Assembly: GCA_023435895.1 (NCBI GenBank)
Contig: JAEZLH010000021.1
Span: 37,101-101,100 of the forward strand
Length of the DNA stretch: 64,000 nucleotides
From: Bacillota bacterium
GTDB lineage: Bacteria; Bacillota; Clostridia; Lachnospirales; Lachnospiraceae
Direction: 5' to 3'
In this document: positions 17,745 to 26,638 of the stretch, piece after piece
Layout: each line of letters begins with the position of its first letter
How positions within the stretch are numbered: the first letter of the stretch is position 1
Translations under genes and position numbers: made by a program
Notes under the pieces: model-generated
The model's input: only the letters and a program-made list of their open reading frames with translations
The model's database searches: none
What the model was told of the DNA's origin: nothing

Positions 17745-18417
17745 GTCTATCCTCCAATAAATATCCAACGCCTCGAACTGTTTTGATCGAAAGGGAGCTT
17801 TGAAGTGAGGAAAGGCGTTTCCTTAAAAAATAAATGAAATTATCAAGATTTCCATCTTCAATTTCAGCATCTGGTCCCCACACTCTGGATAGTATAATGC
17901 TTCTGGAAAGAATGATACCGGGATTTTTTAAAAAAAGTTCCAACAAATCCCCTTCCCTTTTGGAAAGTATATAAGAATTTCCATTATGGAGCATAGTTTT
18001 CTCCATGGAGTGATAGGAGATATCCCCATATTCTAAGCTTCGCTGATCCTGAAGCTGTTTTGGTCTGCGGCTGATGCTTCGAATTCTTGCCATTAATTCA
18101 CCAGTGTGAAAGGGTTTGACAATATAATCATCTGCACCGGTATCCAGACCTTTTATCTTGTCACCGGCTTCCCCAAGTGCTGTGACCAATATGACGGAGA
18201 CAGAAATTCCTTCTCCGCGAATTATCTCTAGTATTTTAAGCCCGGATAAAGTTGGGAGCATTTGATCCAATAATATTAAATCATAAGCCTTTTCACGGAT
18301 ATAATAAAGGCTGTCCCCTCCATCGTGGCATACATCCACCGAAAAACCTTCGCACTCCAGTTCAAAACTCAGAATTTCGCTGAGCTCCAAATCATCTTCC
18401 ACAAGCAATATTCTCAT
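17737..18417 (-). CDS. OmpR/PhoB-family response regulator
   Basis: A 226-aa regulator with a receiver domain (acidic pair EDD at 7-9, phospho-acceptor Asp51 in LLDQMLP, conserved Lys in IVKPFH near 100) and a C-terminal winged helix (about 130-222, ending TVRGVGYLLE). It is paired by overlap with the kinase gene downstream. Three TTAGAG direct repeats spaced 11 bases apart in the divergent intergenic region (18674-18701) look like its binding site, pointing to control of the operon starting at 18754. Confidence 0.95.
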   Translation of the reverse strand: MRILLVEDDLELSEILSFELECEGFSVDVCHDGGDSLYYIREKAYDLILLDQMLPTLSGLKILEIIRGEGISVSVILVTALGEAGDKIKGLDTGADDYIVKPFHTGELMARIRSISRRPKQLQDQRSLEYGDISYHSMEKTMLHNGNSYILSKREGDLLELFLKNPGIILSRSIILSRVWGPDAEIEDGNLDNFIYFLRKRLSSLQSSLSIKTVRGVGYLLEDRHA

Positions 18418-18673
18418 TTTCCCTTGGCCTTTCTTTTTTTATATATTAGTACAGGAGTAAAACCCTTATAGCAGAGATCATCGGCAATTTACATAAAGAA
18501 AAAGAAGGAATGTAACTATGATAATGTATCAGGTAAATAGAATAGTTATACATTTTCATCGAAGCCGGTGTGTTTCAACAAATTGTTATTGTCAATGTAT
18601 AGATAGGGTTTTATCAACCTAATCAATATTATAACACAGTAAACTCTATTGAATCTCTAAAAATAGATGGAAA

Positions 18674-18701
18674 TTAGAGTTAGCTTAGAGGGTGATTAGA
18701 G
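18674..18701 (+). promoter_or_regulatory. TTAGAG direct repeats, 11-bp spacing: likely response-regulator binding site
   Basis: TTAGAG occurs at 18674, 18685 and 18696, exactly 11 bases apart. An inverted copy CTCTAA lies at 18655. OmpR/PhoB-type dimers bind direct repeats of this spacing. A weak -10 (TATCCT, 18712-18717) without a good -35 follows, as expected for an activated promoter. The whole divergent region is 18418-18753. Confidence 0.6.
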
Positions 18702-18753
18702 AGAACCATGATATCCTTGTGTTAACAACAAAGATCAGTAAGGAGTGAAAGCA

Positions 18754-21045
18754 ATGAAAAAGAGTGTAAGAGCATTTACAATACTACTGCTCCTATTCGT
18801 AGTAGTGCTGTCCGGTTGTTCGGATAAGAGTGATAAGGGCGGCAAGAAGGAGACAGACCAAAATGCAGGGAAGGGAAGATATGTGGAAGAAACAGTGGCA
18901 TTCCCTGAGAATTTGAAGAGTGTGTTTTCTATGAAAAAGCTGGAGGATGGTTCATTACTACTGACTGCAGATACTAAAGAGGATGCACTTGTAGTGTTTA
19001 CATCAATCGATGAAGGCAAGAGCTGGATAAAGTCAGACAGGATAAAAGCCTCTCTGATTCCAAAGGGTAATCGGGTTGTATCTGCTACTGCGGATTCTAA
19101 GGGAAAGCTTTATATTGCTTATGCGAAACCCATGGACAAGGATCAGCTTTCTAGTATTACCAGCTTTACCGGTGACATTGCATATTGCACCATTGATAGT
19201 AAAGGCAATCAGAAGGAACTGAAATTAAAGCTACCTAAATTTGAGAAAGAGGATAATTTTGCAGTTGGCTTAAATCATCTTGATATGAATGAAAAGGGCA
19301 GTTTGTTTGGCAGTGCAGACGGTAAGATCTATCAGCTAGATGCCGAAAGCGGTGAACTTCAAAAAACCTATTCCTCCCAGGGCTCAGATCAGTTTTTTGC
19401 CATATGGGATAAACTGATCATAATCCGAGGCGATAAGATTGAGCAATACGCTTTGGATGGTACGAAGTTAGAGAACTTGGATATCCTGAAAGATTATATT
19501 GGGATTAAAGGAGATGCCGGTGTTTACAGTATGATCAATGAGGGAAGCAAGGAGAATGAAATATATTTTTGCAATAAGGACGGTGTTTTTCGATATACCT
19601 TTGGCGGAAACATAGTAGAGCAGTTGGTAGATGGTTCTTTAAGTAGTCTGGGAGCTGCGAATATTTCTTATCTTGCATTGATTCAGAAGAAGGATGGTAA
19701 TTTCCAAATACTTTATGATGACTATAGTAACAAAAAATTCACATTAGTTGACTATGCGTATAATGCAGAGATACCTTCTCTGCCCACCGATGAACTTCGG
19801 GTTTACTCCTTGAGAGAGAGTGATACCATTCAAAACATGATTACCGCTTTTCAAAAAGAAAATTCGAATATTCATGTCATTTATGAAACAGGGATAAGCG
19901 GAGATAATGCAGTTAGTGAAAGTGATGCCATCAAGACCCTTAATACAGAAATGTTAGCTGGAACCGGGCCGGATATACTGGCGCTGGATCATCTTCCAGT
20001 GGACTCTTATATGGAGAAAGGCATGCTCTATGATATGTCCAAACTATTTAAATCCATCGAAGAGAAAAATCAGTTATACACTAATGTTGTAGAGGCTTAT
20101 AAATTGAAAGGAAAGCTTTATGCAACACCAATCCGCTTTAAAATTCCTTTGCTTGCAGGAAATAAAACTACGGCGGACAAAGTTACGGATATGGAATCCA
20201 TGGCGCTTACAGCACAGTCTTTTGTTAGTGAAAATCCGAAGGGTAATTATCTCTATGTTGATTTTGAAGATGTGTTGTTCCAAAAATTATTCTCTGTATA
20301 CTATAAGAACTGTTTTAAAGAGGACGGTTCAATTCAGGAAGAGAATCTGAAGGCATTTCTGAGCAATTTTAAAATTGTATTTGATGCAGCAATCAAAAAT
20401 AAATCAAAGAGTGAAATGAATGGTTTTAAATTAAAGAGGGAAGTTAGTGAGAAGGCATATCCTACCATGGATTTTCAAGATGTCTATGAGAATATCTTCT
20501 TTAATACCAGTGGTATAAAAGAGGGGAGTACGGCTCTATCAATCGGTATGTTGTCTGATGCCAAAACCTTCAGTGATTTAATCTATATACGAGACGATCA
20601 ATCAGATTACTTAGGAAAATTGTTAAATAGTGAAACTGCTTACTTTAAGCCGATGTCTGCTGTAGGCATCAATTCCAAGAGCAAGAATGCAGAGAATGCT
20701 AAGAAATTTATTGAGTTCCTCTATACAGAGAAGGCTCAGGAAATCGAATGCTACAATGGGTTTCCGGTAAGCAAAACGGTATTTCTTAAAAATGAAGAGG
20801 AACCCTCTGCGGAGACCATGGCGGAATTTAATATGGGAAGCTCAACACCTTATAAATGGGCTTCAAAGAGTGAGTTCGAAGAATTGAATCATATGGTAGA
20901 AACCTTAGAGGCTCCTTGCTATACGAATCGAATCGTTGCCGATATGATATATAAAAATGCGGAAAAATACTTTGAGGGGAAAGATACCATTGAGCAGGCC
21001 ATGGAACTGGTTAAGCAGAAATTGAATTTATATCTTTCGGAATAA
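18754..21045 (+). CDS. Large lipoprotein: beta-propeller-like domain fused to ABC extracellular solute-binding domain
   Basis: A 763-aa product; ATG 18754 follows AAGGAGTG. A lipobox (VVLSGCSDK) marks a lipoprotein, so it sits outside the membrane. Residues about 30-340 are beta-rich repeats (for example VFTSIDEGKSW, an Asp-box-like motif) that look like a propeller. From about residue 345 (ELRVYSLRESDTIQNMITAF) a family 1 solute-binding domain runs to the end, including TGPDILALDHLPVDSYMEKG and an AKKFIEFLYTEKAQE segment. Normal binding proteins are near 430 aa, so the N-terminal part is an added module. It heads the operon with two permeases and an HlyD-like gene. Ligand unknown. Confidence 0.8.
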   Translation: MKKSVRAFTILLLLFVVVLSGCSDKSDKGGKKETDQNAGKGRYVEETVAFPENLKSVFSMKKLEDGSLLLTADTKEDALVVFTSIDEGKSWIKSDRIKASLIPKGNRVVSATADSKGKLYIAYAKPMDKDQLSSITSFTGDIAYCTIDSKGNQKELKLKLPKFEKEDNFAVGLNHLDMNEKGSLFGSADGKIYQLDAESGELQKTYSSQGSDQFFAIWDKLIIIRGDKIEQYALDGTKLENLDILKDYIGIKGDAGVYSMINEGSKENEIYFCNKDGVFRYTFGGNIVEQLVDGSLSSLGAANISYLALIQKKDGNFQILYDDYSNKKFTLVDYAYNAEIPSLPTDELRVYSLRESDTIQNMITAFQKENSNIHVIYETGISGDNAVSESDAIKTLNTEMLAGTGPDILALDHLPVDSYMEKGMLYDMSKLFKSIEEKNQLYTNVVEAYKLKGKLYATPIRFKIPLLAGNKTTADKVTDMESMALTAQSFVSENPKGNYLYVDFEDVLFQKLFSVYYKNCFKEDGSIQEENLKAFLSNFKIVFDAAIKNKSKSEMNGFKLKREVSEKAYPTMDFQDVYENIFFNTSGIKEGSTALSIGMLSDAKTFSDLIYIRDDQSDYLGKLLNSETAYFKPMSAVGINSKSKNAENAKKFIEFLYTEKAQEIECYNGFPVSKTVFLKNEEEPSAETMAEFNMGSSTPYKWASKSEFEELNHMVETLEAPCYTNRIVADMIYKNAEKYFEGKDTIEQAMELVKQKLNLYLSE

Positions 21046-21207
21046 GTTAAATTTACGATGGAGTCCACAACTTCCAATTATTTAGGAAAGAACAAAGATA
21101 CAGGGAAGAGCGAAACGAAAGGAAATCTTATACTCGCAAAGGCTGTATCTTTGTAATTCTTTTCATAACGATATGCGCAGAAAGTTTGTGCAGGAATGAG
21201 GGAAGAA

Positions 21208-22065
21208 ATGAAAAGAAAGAAAAACAACATGTCATATATGCTATTTCTTTTACCAAGTTTGATTGGAGTCGGTATTTTGATCGTTATCCCTTTTGGTGAT
21301 GTAGTTCGAAGATCTTTTTATAACGCGATGGCAAATCAATTTGTTGGTGTGGAAAACTATACTGATGTAATAAAAAATAGTGCCTTTCGGGTTGCTATAT
21401 GGAATACAGTTCGATTTGCTCTTACGGCCATTCCTTTACTATTAATAATCTCATTCCTAATTTCTCTATTAATAAAATCAGGAATGAGCAAAAATAAATT
21501 ATTTAAAAGCTTTTTTCTGCTACCGTTGGCAGTACCCACTGCCTCCATTGTTTTAATCTGGAAGGTTATGTTTCATAATCATGGTATCCTAAACGGGATT
21601 TTGGTACAACAAGGAATAGGGGAAAAATCATGGATGGAATCCGGAATGGCATTTATCATTTTGGTAGGCTTTTATATCTGGAAAAATATTGGATACCATA
21701 TCATTCTGTGGCTGGCAGCATTAAGCTCGGTACCTACTGAAATCTATGAGGCAGCAGCAGTGGATGGCGCAGGAGCCTTTACAAAGTTGGTAAGGATTAC
21801 AATTCCTTGCCTTAGAACAACAATTGGTACCATTCTGGTTCTTGCAATGTTAAATTCCTTTAAAGTATTCAGGGAGGCGTATTTAGTGGCAGGGAATTAC
21901 CCGGATCATTCCATTTATCTGGTTCAACATGTGTTTAACAACTGGTTCTTAAACCTGTCACTGGATAAACTTGCAGCAGGTGCCGTGATCTTTGGGGTTA
22001 TGATTTATCTTTTCGTCGCTTTTCTTCAAAAGCAATGGAGTGACAGGGGGGATTTGGCATCATGA
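21208..22065 (+). CDS. Sugar-type ABC transporter permease, MalF/UgpA-like
   Basis: A 285-aa permease. ATG 21208 with GAGGGA upstream is chosen over ATG 21196, which lies too close to its own AGGA. About six membrane segments and the EAA loop (YEAAAVDGAGAFTKLVRITI, near residue 190) are present. It is the full-length paralogue of the truncated gene at the window start. Its stop overlaps the next permease by 4 bases (ATGA). It should pair with the 22062-22904 product and take ligand from the 18754-21045 lipoprotein. No ATPase gene is linked. Confidence 0.92.
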   Translation: MKRKKNNMSYMLFLLPSLIGVGILIVIPFGDVVRRSFYNAMANQFVGVENYTDVIKNSAFRVAIWNTVRFALTAIPLLLIISFLISLLIKSGMSKNKLFKSFFLLPLAVPTASIVLIWKVMFHNHGILNGILVQQGIGEKSWMESGMAFIILVGFYIWKNIGYHIILWLAALSSVPTEIYEAAAVDGAGAFTKLVRITIPCLRTTIGTILVLAMLNSFKVFREAYLVAGNYPDHSIYLVQHVFNNWFLNLSLDKLAAGAVIFGVMIYLFVAFLQKQWSDRGDLAS

Positions 22066-22904
22066 AGAAAGAAATGATAGCAAAGACATTTGTAATCTTA
22101 GTTGGGTGTGTGTTGATGCTTCCTGTTTTTTGTCTGTTTAGTGGTTCTTTTTTTGGTAGTTGGGAGCTTGCTTATCATTTGTCCGCAGTACTTGATAACA
22201 AGGACGGCTATGCCAATTGGAGTTTGTTACCACAGTATCCTTCCATAACATCATATAAGAAGTTACTGTTAGAAACACCCGAGTTTTATGCAATGTTCTG
22301 GAATTCGATTAAGATAACCGGTGGGATATTGCTTGGACAATTTATCATTGCCGTTCCCGCAGCCTGGGGCTTCTCAAGAATGAAGGGAAAGCTGAAAAAT
22401 ATACTTTTTCAGATATATATTATTCTAATGCTGATGCCGTTTCAAGTGACGATGCTTTCTAATTATCTGACTCTGAATAAAGTGAATTTAATTGATACAC
22501 AGTGGTCGGTAATTTTGCCAGTTGCATTTTCTACCTTTCCGGTATTTATCATCTATCGTTTCTTTTGTAATATTCCGAACACGGTGATAGAGGCAGCAGA
22601 AATGGATGGAGCAGGAAAGTTCCTGGTATTCATAGCAATTGGAGTACCAATGGGATCATCAGGAATTGCTTCCGCATTAATTCTCGGATTTTTTGAAGCT
22701 TGGAATCTTGTAGAGCAGCCATTGGTTTTTCTTAAGAATCAATCCTTGTGGCCGTTATCTATTTATCTACCCAATATAGGTCTTGATATGGCAGGTGCTG
22801 CATTTGCTGCGTCTATCATTACACTAATCCCAGCAGTTCTTGTATTTTTACGCGGTCAGGATTATCTTGAGCAGGGAATTGCCGTTACTACAATGAAAGG
22901 ATAG
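22062..22904 (+). CDS. Sugar-type ABC transporter permease, MalG/UgpE-like
   Basis: A 280-aa partner permease with about six membrane segments and an EAA loop (IEAAEMDGAGKFLVFIAIGVP, near residue 175). It starts inside the upstream stop (ATGA) and is clearly coupled. The 413-1273 product is its paralogue. The next gene, an HlyD-like adaptor, starts 9 bases after the stop, so all belong to one transcript. The energising ATPase must come from elsewhere (for example a shared MsmK-type protein), or the proteins do not transport in the usual way. Confidence 0.92.
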   Translation: MKKEMIAKTFVILVGCVLMLPVFCLFSGSFFGSWELAYHLSAVLDNKDGYANWSLLPQYPSITSYKKLLLETPEFYAMFWNSIKITGGILLGQFIIAVPAAWGFSRMKGKLKNILFQIYIILMLMPFQVTMLSNYLTLNKVNLIDTQWSVILPVAFSTFPVFIIYRFFCNIPNTVIEAAEMDGAGKFLVFIAIGVPMGSSGIASALILGFFEAWNLVEQPLVFLKNQSLWPLSIYLPNIGLDMAGAAFAASIITLIPAVLVFLRGQDYLEQGIAVTTMKG

Positions 22905-22912
22905 GTTATTGT

Positions 22913-24961
22913 ATGAAATTAAAGGAAGGTCTAAATAAAATAATTACATACGTGAAGTTTTGGAGAGCGCTAATTGCATTTCTGCTTATTATGGTAATCT
23001 TGACGATTGTTTCTCGTGTAAATGATTTAAAGTTAATGCCTCAAATAACGGCAGATACCCCTCAATCAATGGCGATTGATCATACAGTTTTAATCAATGG
23101 AACAATTTCAAATAATCATAAATTGGCAGTATTTGTACCAATGAATTTGAAAATTTCATCCGTAAATATCTCGGAAGGGATGTATGTGAAAAAAGGGGAT
23201 GAGTTATTTCGCATTGATAAAAAGGATTTGGAGGAAAAAATCGCTACAGCGGCTAGTAATGCCAGAAAGCAGGAACTTCAGATAGAGGATAAACAGAACT
23301 CAAATTCTATACAGAAAGAAACGAATGAAATTGCAGTTGATAAAGCAAAGGACGATTATGAATATTCTAAGAATAAAGGTATCTTAACGTTAGCACAGCT
23401 GAATAATGAGCTGAACAATTTGAAAAATCAATTGACAACATATGAAATGAAACCATTAAGTATGAGGGATAGTACACTTCTTGCAACTTTAAAGAAAAAC
23501 TATGAGGACAGAAAGCAGGATTATAACAATACAATCACATCTAAGGCGGAGGCAGTTGCAACGGCCCGGAGAAATCTGGAGGATGCACAGGAACCTACTG
23601 TTACAGATGATAATATTGATTTACTTAAAGAGCAGTTAAACGATGTTAATGAGGAGATCAATACATTAAAGGCAATTCTACAGGATGGTTGCAATGTGAG
23701 GGTAGATAGGGAAGGGATTATTAAGGTGGTTAACCTAACTCCAGGGAATACTACTAGCAGTGCCATGGCTTTTTTACTTGATGATACCAACAGCCAGATT
23801 CAAATTGCGATTTTTCCGGAAGAAAACCTTAAAGTAGATTCCGTTTTTGTAAAACAGGATGATCATGTAATGACAAATGATATATTATATCGATTTAATA
23901 AGCAGAGTATGGACAGCCGAATCAAGGATTTGCAAAATGATGCAAATCAGCTAAACACAAAAATCACAAGCGGAACACTATCCGCAGCCAATCAAAAACA
24001 TCTGGAGGAACGTATTTTAAAAAGAGCCCAGGAGGATTATGATAGAACACTTGCTGAGTGGCAGAGTAAGGAGAATGAAGCAGCCAGAGTGAGTCAGTCG
24101 GCTAAGAAGGAATATGAAACCTACAGAGATCATCCAATGGAGACAGATGTCATGAAACAGGCATATTATAATCTGAAAAGGGAGTATGATACGAAGAAGT
24201 CTGCGTATGCATCAGCTAATCTTGATGGAAATAATGCCACGAATACAGCGAAAAATAATTTGGACACTGCACAAAATGCAACAATAATGGATCAAAATGC
24301 GGTGGCGGTAATGCAAGAAGATTTAAGCCTGTTAGAAAAACAAGTGGACACATTGGAGGAAATCAAAGCGGAAGGTGGAATTATACGTGCCAAAAGTGAT
24401 GGAATGATTTTGACCTTAAGCGTGACAGCGGGTTCCGTTACGGGGGAAAGTGCGGCTGTTTTGATTTCAGATCAATTAAATGGCTATCAGTTTAGCGGAC
24501 TGCTACCAGTCGACCAAAGCAAGTATGTAAATACTGGCGACGATGCGAAGATAATGATCTATCGTGGTAATATCAACATGGAAGATTTGACGATAACTTC
24601 TGTTCAAAGAATGTCTGATAATCCGGATAACTATTCTGTTATGGTTCAAATACCAAAGAAGGACCAAGAAATTGAAGGAAATGCTTCTTTGTCCGTTGTG
24701 AAACAATCTGAGAATTATCCAAATTGCCTTCCAAAAGATGCAATTCACTCAGAAGGTTCAAAAATCTATGTTTACCTTTTGGTAGAAAAGAATACGGTTC
24801 TTGGGATTCAATCTATAGCTGATAAAATGGAAGTAACTATCGTTGATCAAAATGAAAATTATGTAGCGGTAGATGGAGAATTCCCCATTGATGCAAAGGT
24901 AATCGTAAGTACCAACAAGGGGTTAAAGGATGGAGTAAGAGTAAGAAGTATAGAAAAGTAA
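22913..24961 (+). CDS. Large HlyD-like membrane fusion protein with two adaptor modules
   Basis: A 682-aa protein with one N-terminal membrane segment (about 17-37). Two HlyD-like modules follow in tandem. In each, a lipoyl-like edge (VNISEGMYVKKGDELFRIDK near 85-105; VFVKQDDHVMTNDILYRFNK near 310-330) leads into a long coiled coil rich in Asn, Lys and Glu and back to a beta segment. The C-terminal part (about 500-680) is beta-rich like RND adaptors. Usual HlyD/MacA proteins are 350-450 aa, so this one is doubled. It is encoded 9 bases after the second permease. The corresponding protein at 1310-2473 has one module. Confidence 0.75.
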   Translation: MKLKEGLNKIITYVKFWRALIAFLLIMVILTIVSRVNDLKLMPQITADTPQSMAIDHTVLINGTISNNHKLAVFVPMNLKISSVNISEGMYVKKGDELFRIDKKDLEEKIATAASNARKQELQIEDKQNSNSIQKETNEIAVDKAKDDYEYSKNKGILTLAQLNNELNNLKNQLTTYEMKPLSMRDSTLLATLKKNYEDRKQDYNNTITSKAEAVATARRNLEDAQEPTVTDDNIDLLKEQLNDVNEEINTLKAILQDGCNVRVDREGIIKVVNLTPGNTTSSAMAFLLDDTNSQIQIAIFPEENLKVDSVFVKQDDHVMTNDILYRFNKQSMDSRIKDLQNDANQLNTKITSGTLSAANQKHLEERILKRAQEDYDRTLAEWQSKENEAARVSQSAKKEYETYRDHPMETDVMKQAYYNLKREYDTKKSAYASANLDGNNATNTAKNNLDTAQNATIMDQNAVAVMQEDLSLLEKQVDTLEEIKAEGGIIRAKSDGMILTLSVTAGSVTGESAAVLISDQLNGYQFSGLLPVDQSKYVNTGDDAKIMIYRGNINMEDLTITSVQRMSDNPDNYSVMVQIPKKDQEIEGNASLSVVKQSENYPNCLPKDAIHSEGSKIYVYLLVEKNTVLGIQSIADKMEVTIVDQNENYVAVDGEFPIDAKVIVSTNKGLKDGVRVRSIEK

Positions 24962-25039
24962 TAATGTATAAGCTAAGTATGGATTGGCTGTTTTTAAGTG
25001 TAATTATAAAGGAACCTCAATTATAACGAGGGATTAAGA

Positions 25040-25079
25040 AAGTGCTGCAATCGAAGTCAAAGATTACAGTACTTTTTTT
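25040..25079 (+). terminator. Terminator of the permease/HlyD operon
   Basis: AAGTGCTG (25040-25047) pairs with CAGTACTT (25067-25074), with inner AATC/GATT pairing, followed by a T-run. Confidence 0.75.
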
Positions 25080-25158
25080 GTTGTTTTCATGGATTAAACA
25101 GCCCATTTTTTGACTTTAAATCGGTAGAGTAAAATTAGATTTTTCACGAATATAGTAT

Positions 25159-25187
25159 TGTAACTTTCATGCAAAATCTGATATACT
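25159..25187 (+). promoter_or_regulatory. Sigma-A promoter for the GGDEF gene
   Basis: TTGTAA (25159-25164), 17 bases, then TATACT (25182-25187) with an upstream TG that makes an extended -10. It lies about 80 bases before ATG 25269. Confidence 0.65.
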
Positions 25188-25268
25188 TAAGAAAAATATG
25201 TAAGAAAAAGTCGAGGTAACAATTCGTTTAACCAGGAATCACAGCATAGAAAAAATAAGGGGGTTCTT

Positions 25269-26165
25269 ATGGATGTATTAGAAGAAATACGTAAACAACT
25301 TATGCCATATGAGAGGCTGTATGACAGTATCAGAATAGTGGATCCTCTCCATAAGAGAGTGATGCAATATACTTCAAATAACGTGGTTTCTAATAATATC
25401 TGCTATGCAGTATGGGGGAGAAATTCCTTTTGCAAGAATTGCATTAGCATGAGAGCCTATTTGGAGAAGGATACGATTTACAAAATTGAAAGTAATTCTA
25501 AGGATAAAATTGTTTCAATCATAGCAATACCAATTGTTTTGAATGATATCACCTATGTAGTTGAATTATTGAAAGAGATGGATGATTTAGGAGCATTAAA
25601 AGAACTTTGCATTAACAATGACAATATAGCTGAAATGATATATGAGATTAATGAAAAGACGATTAAAGATGATATAACAGGGGTTTATAACCGAAAATAC
25701 ATAAACGAGAGACTTCCTATCGATATTGCTCTTCATTCGGAATTGAGTCAGTCCATTTCAGTGGTTTTGGCAGACCTTGATTATTTTGAACAAATTAATA
25801 ACCAGTATGGTTATGATATTGGAGATTGCATTCTGAATGATGTTGCCAGCGTGATACAACGTAATCTAAATAAAGAATGTGATTGGATTGGAAGATATGG
25901 GGGCGATCAATTCATTATTGTTATGAATAATTGTGATTTGGAACACTCTTGTTCCGTAGCAGATCAAATCCGAAAAGAGATAGAAAGTAATGTTTTTGAA
26001 TATGATAATCAATCCATGCGAGTTACCGCCAGTTTTGGGGTGGACGAGATGAAAGGAGATATCAGCAATCTCGATTATCATTTGAATAGAATGGGAGAAA
26101 GATTAGACTACTTAAAACAAGAAGGAAGAAATAGGATTTACCAAGGAATCAATAATTACAAATGA
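25269..26165 (+). CDS. GGDEF-domain protein (diguanylate cyclase type) with Cys-containing sensor
   Basis: A 298-aa soluble protein. Residues 1-120 form a PAS-like sensor region with CYAVWGRNSFCKNC (about 47-60), whose paired cysteines could bind metal or act as a redox switch. The GGDEF domain (about 130-295) shows DLDYFEQIN with metal ligands and the active loop RYGGDQF, where Q replaces the usual E. The RxxD inhibitory site is absent (KECD in its place). It may make cyclic di-GMP with altered activity or only bind GTP. It is followed by a small gene 10 bases later and has its own promoter. Confidence 0.85.
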   Translation: MDVLEEIRKQLMPYERLYDSIRIVDPLHKRVMQYTSNNVVSNNICYAVWGRNSFCKNCISMRAYLEKDTIYKIESNSKDKIVSIIAIPIVLNDITYVVELLKEMDDLGALKELCINNDNIAEMIYEINEKTIKDDITGVYNRKYINERLPIDIALHSELSQSISVVLADLDYFEQINNQYGYDIGDCILNDVASVIQRNLNKECDWIGRYGGDQFIIVMNNCDLEHSCSVADQIRKEIESNVFEYDNQSMRVTASFGVDEMKGDISNLDYHLNRMGERLDYLKQEGRNRIYQGINNYK

Positions 26166-26175
26166 GGTGATGTGT

Positions 26176-26439
26176 ATGGATCGGCTCGAGGTAAGTGTGA
26201 TCAAAATTGATAAGCTTGTTACTCAGATTGATGATATCAGAGATATTTTAAATGGAATTTCCGGCGCTTATGATGCGAATAATCAGAACCAGACAGATTT
26301 AAGGTTGAAGGTCAGTGTATTTCTTGATGAATTAATAGCAGATTATATGACAGAAATAAAAGTGGTGAAGGAACAGATTCTCGAAAATGAGGATAAATTA
26401 GCAAGATTAAAGATGAAAGTGAATTTAAAAACAGTATAA
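26176..26439 (+). CDS. Small coiled-coil protein of unknown function
   Basis: An 87-aa acidic helical protein; ATG 26176 follows GAGGTGATG. The sequence is largely amphipathic helix with a breaking AYDANNQNQ loop at about 32-40. No family is recognised. It begins 10 bases after the GGDEF gene stop and is probably co-transcribed. It may act as a partner of that protein, but this is only positional inference. Confidence 0.6.
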   Translation: MDRLEVSVIKIDKLVTQIDDIRDILNGISGAYDANNQNQTDLRLKVSVFLDELIADYMTEIKVVKEQILENEDKLARLKMKVNLKTV

Positions 26440-26638
26440 AATGGAATGTCTTATGCATTTAAGACCAGTATAAAATATAAACTAAGATAAAGATAAGAGT
26501 AAAATATTCAAATGAAAATTTGTATACGCAAAAATCTATAGGCCCGAAAAGCCAAATAACTTATTTATATCATACAAGGTCTGTAACTGTGCTTAACATC
26601 CAGTGAAAGCGCAGGAACCGTCATAGAAAAGAGGAAGA

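Noticed and set aside
26519..26638. Possible cyclic di-GMP riboswitch before the lipoprotein/GGDEF operon (GCAGGAACCGTCA and nearby GGCCCGAAAAGCC)
   Set aside because: The words do not follow the order of either riboswitch class as I know them, and no expression platform or terminator is visible.
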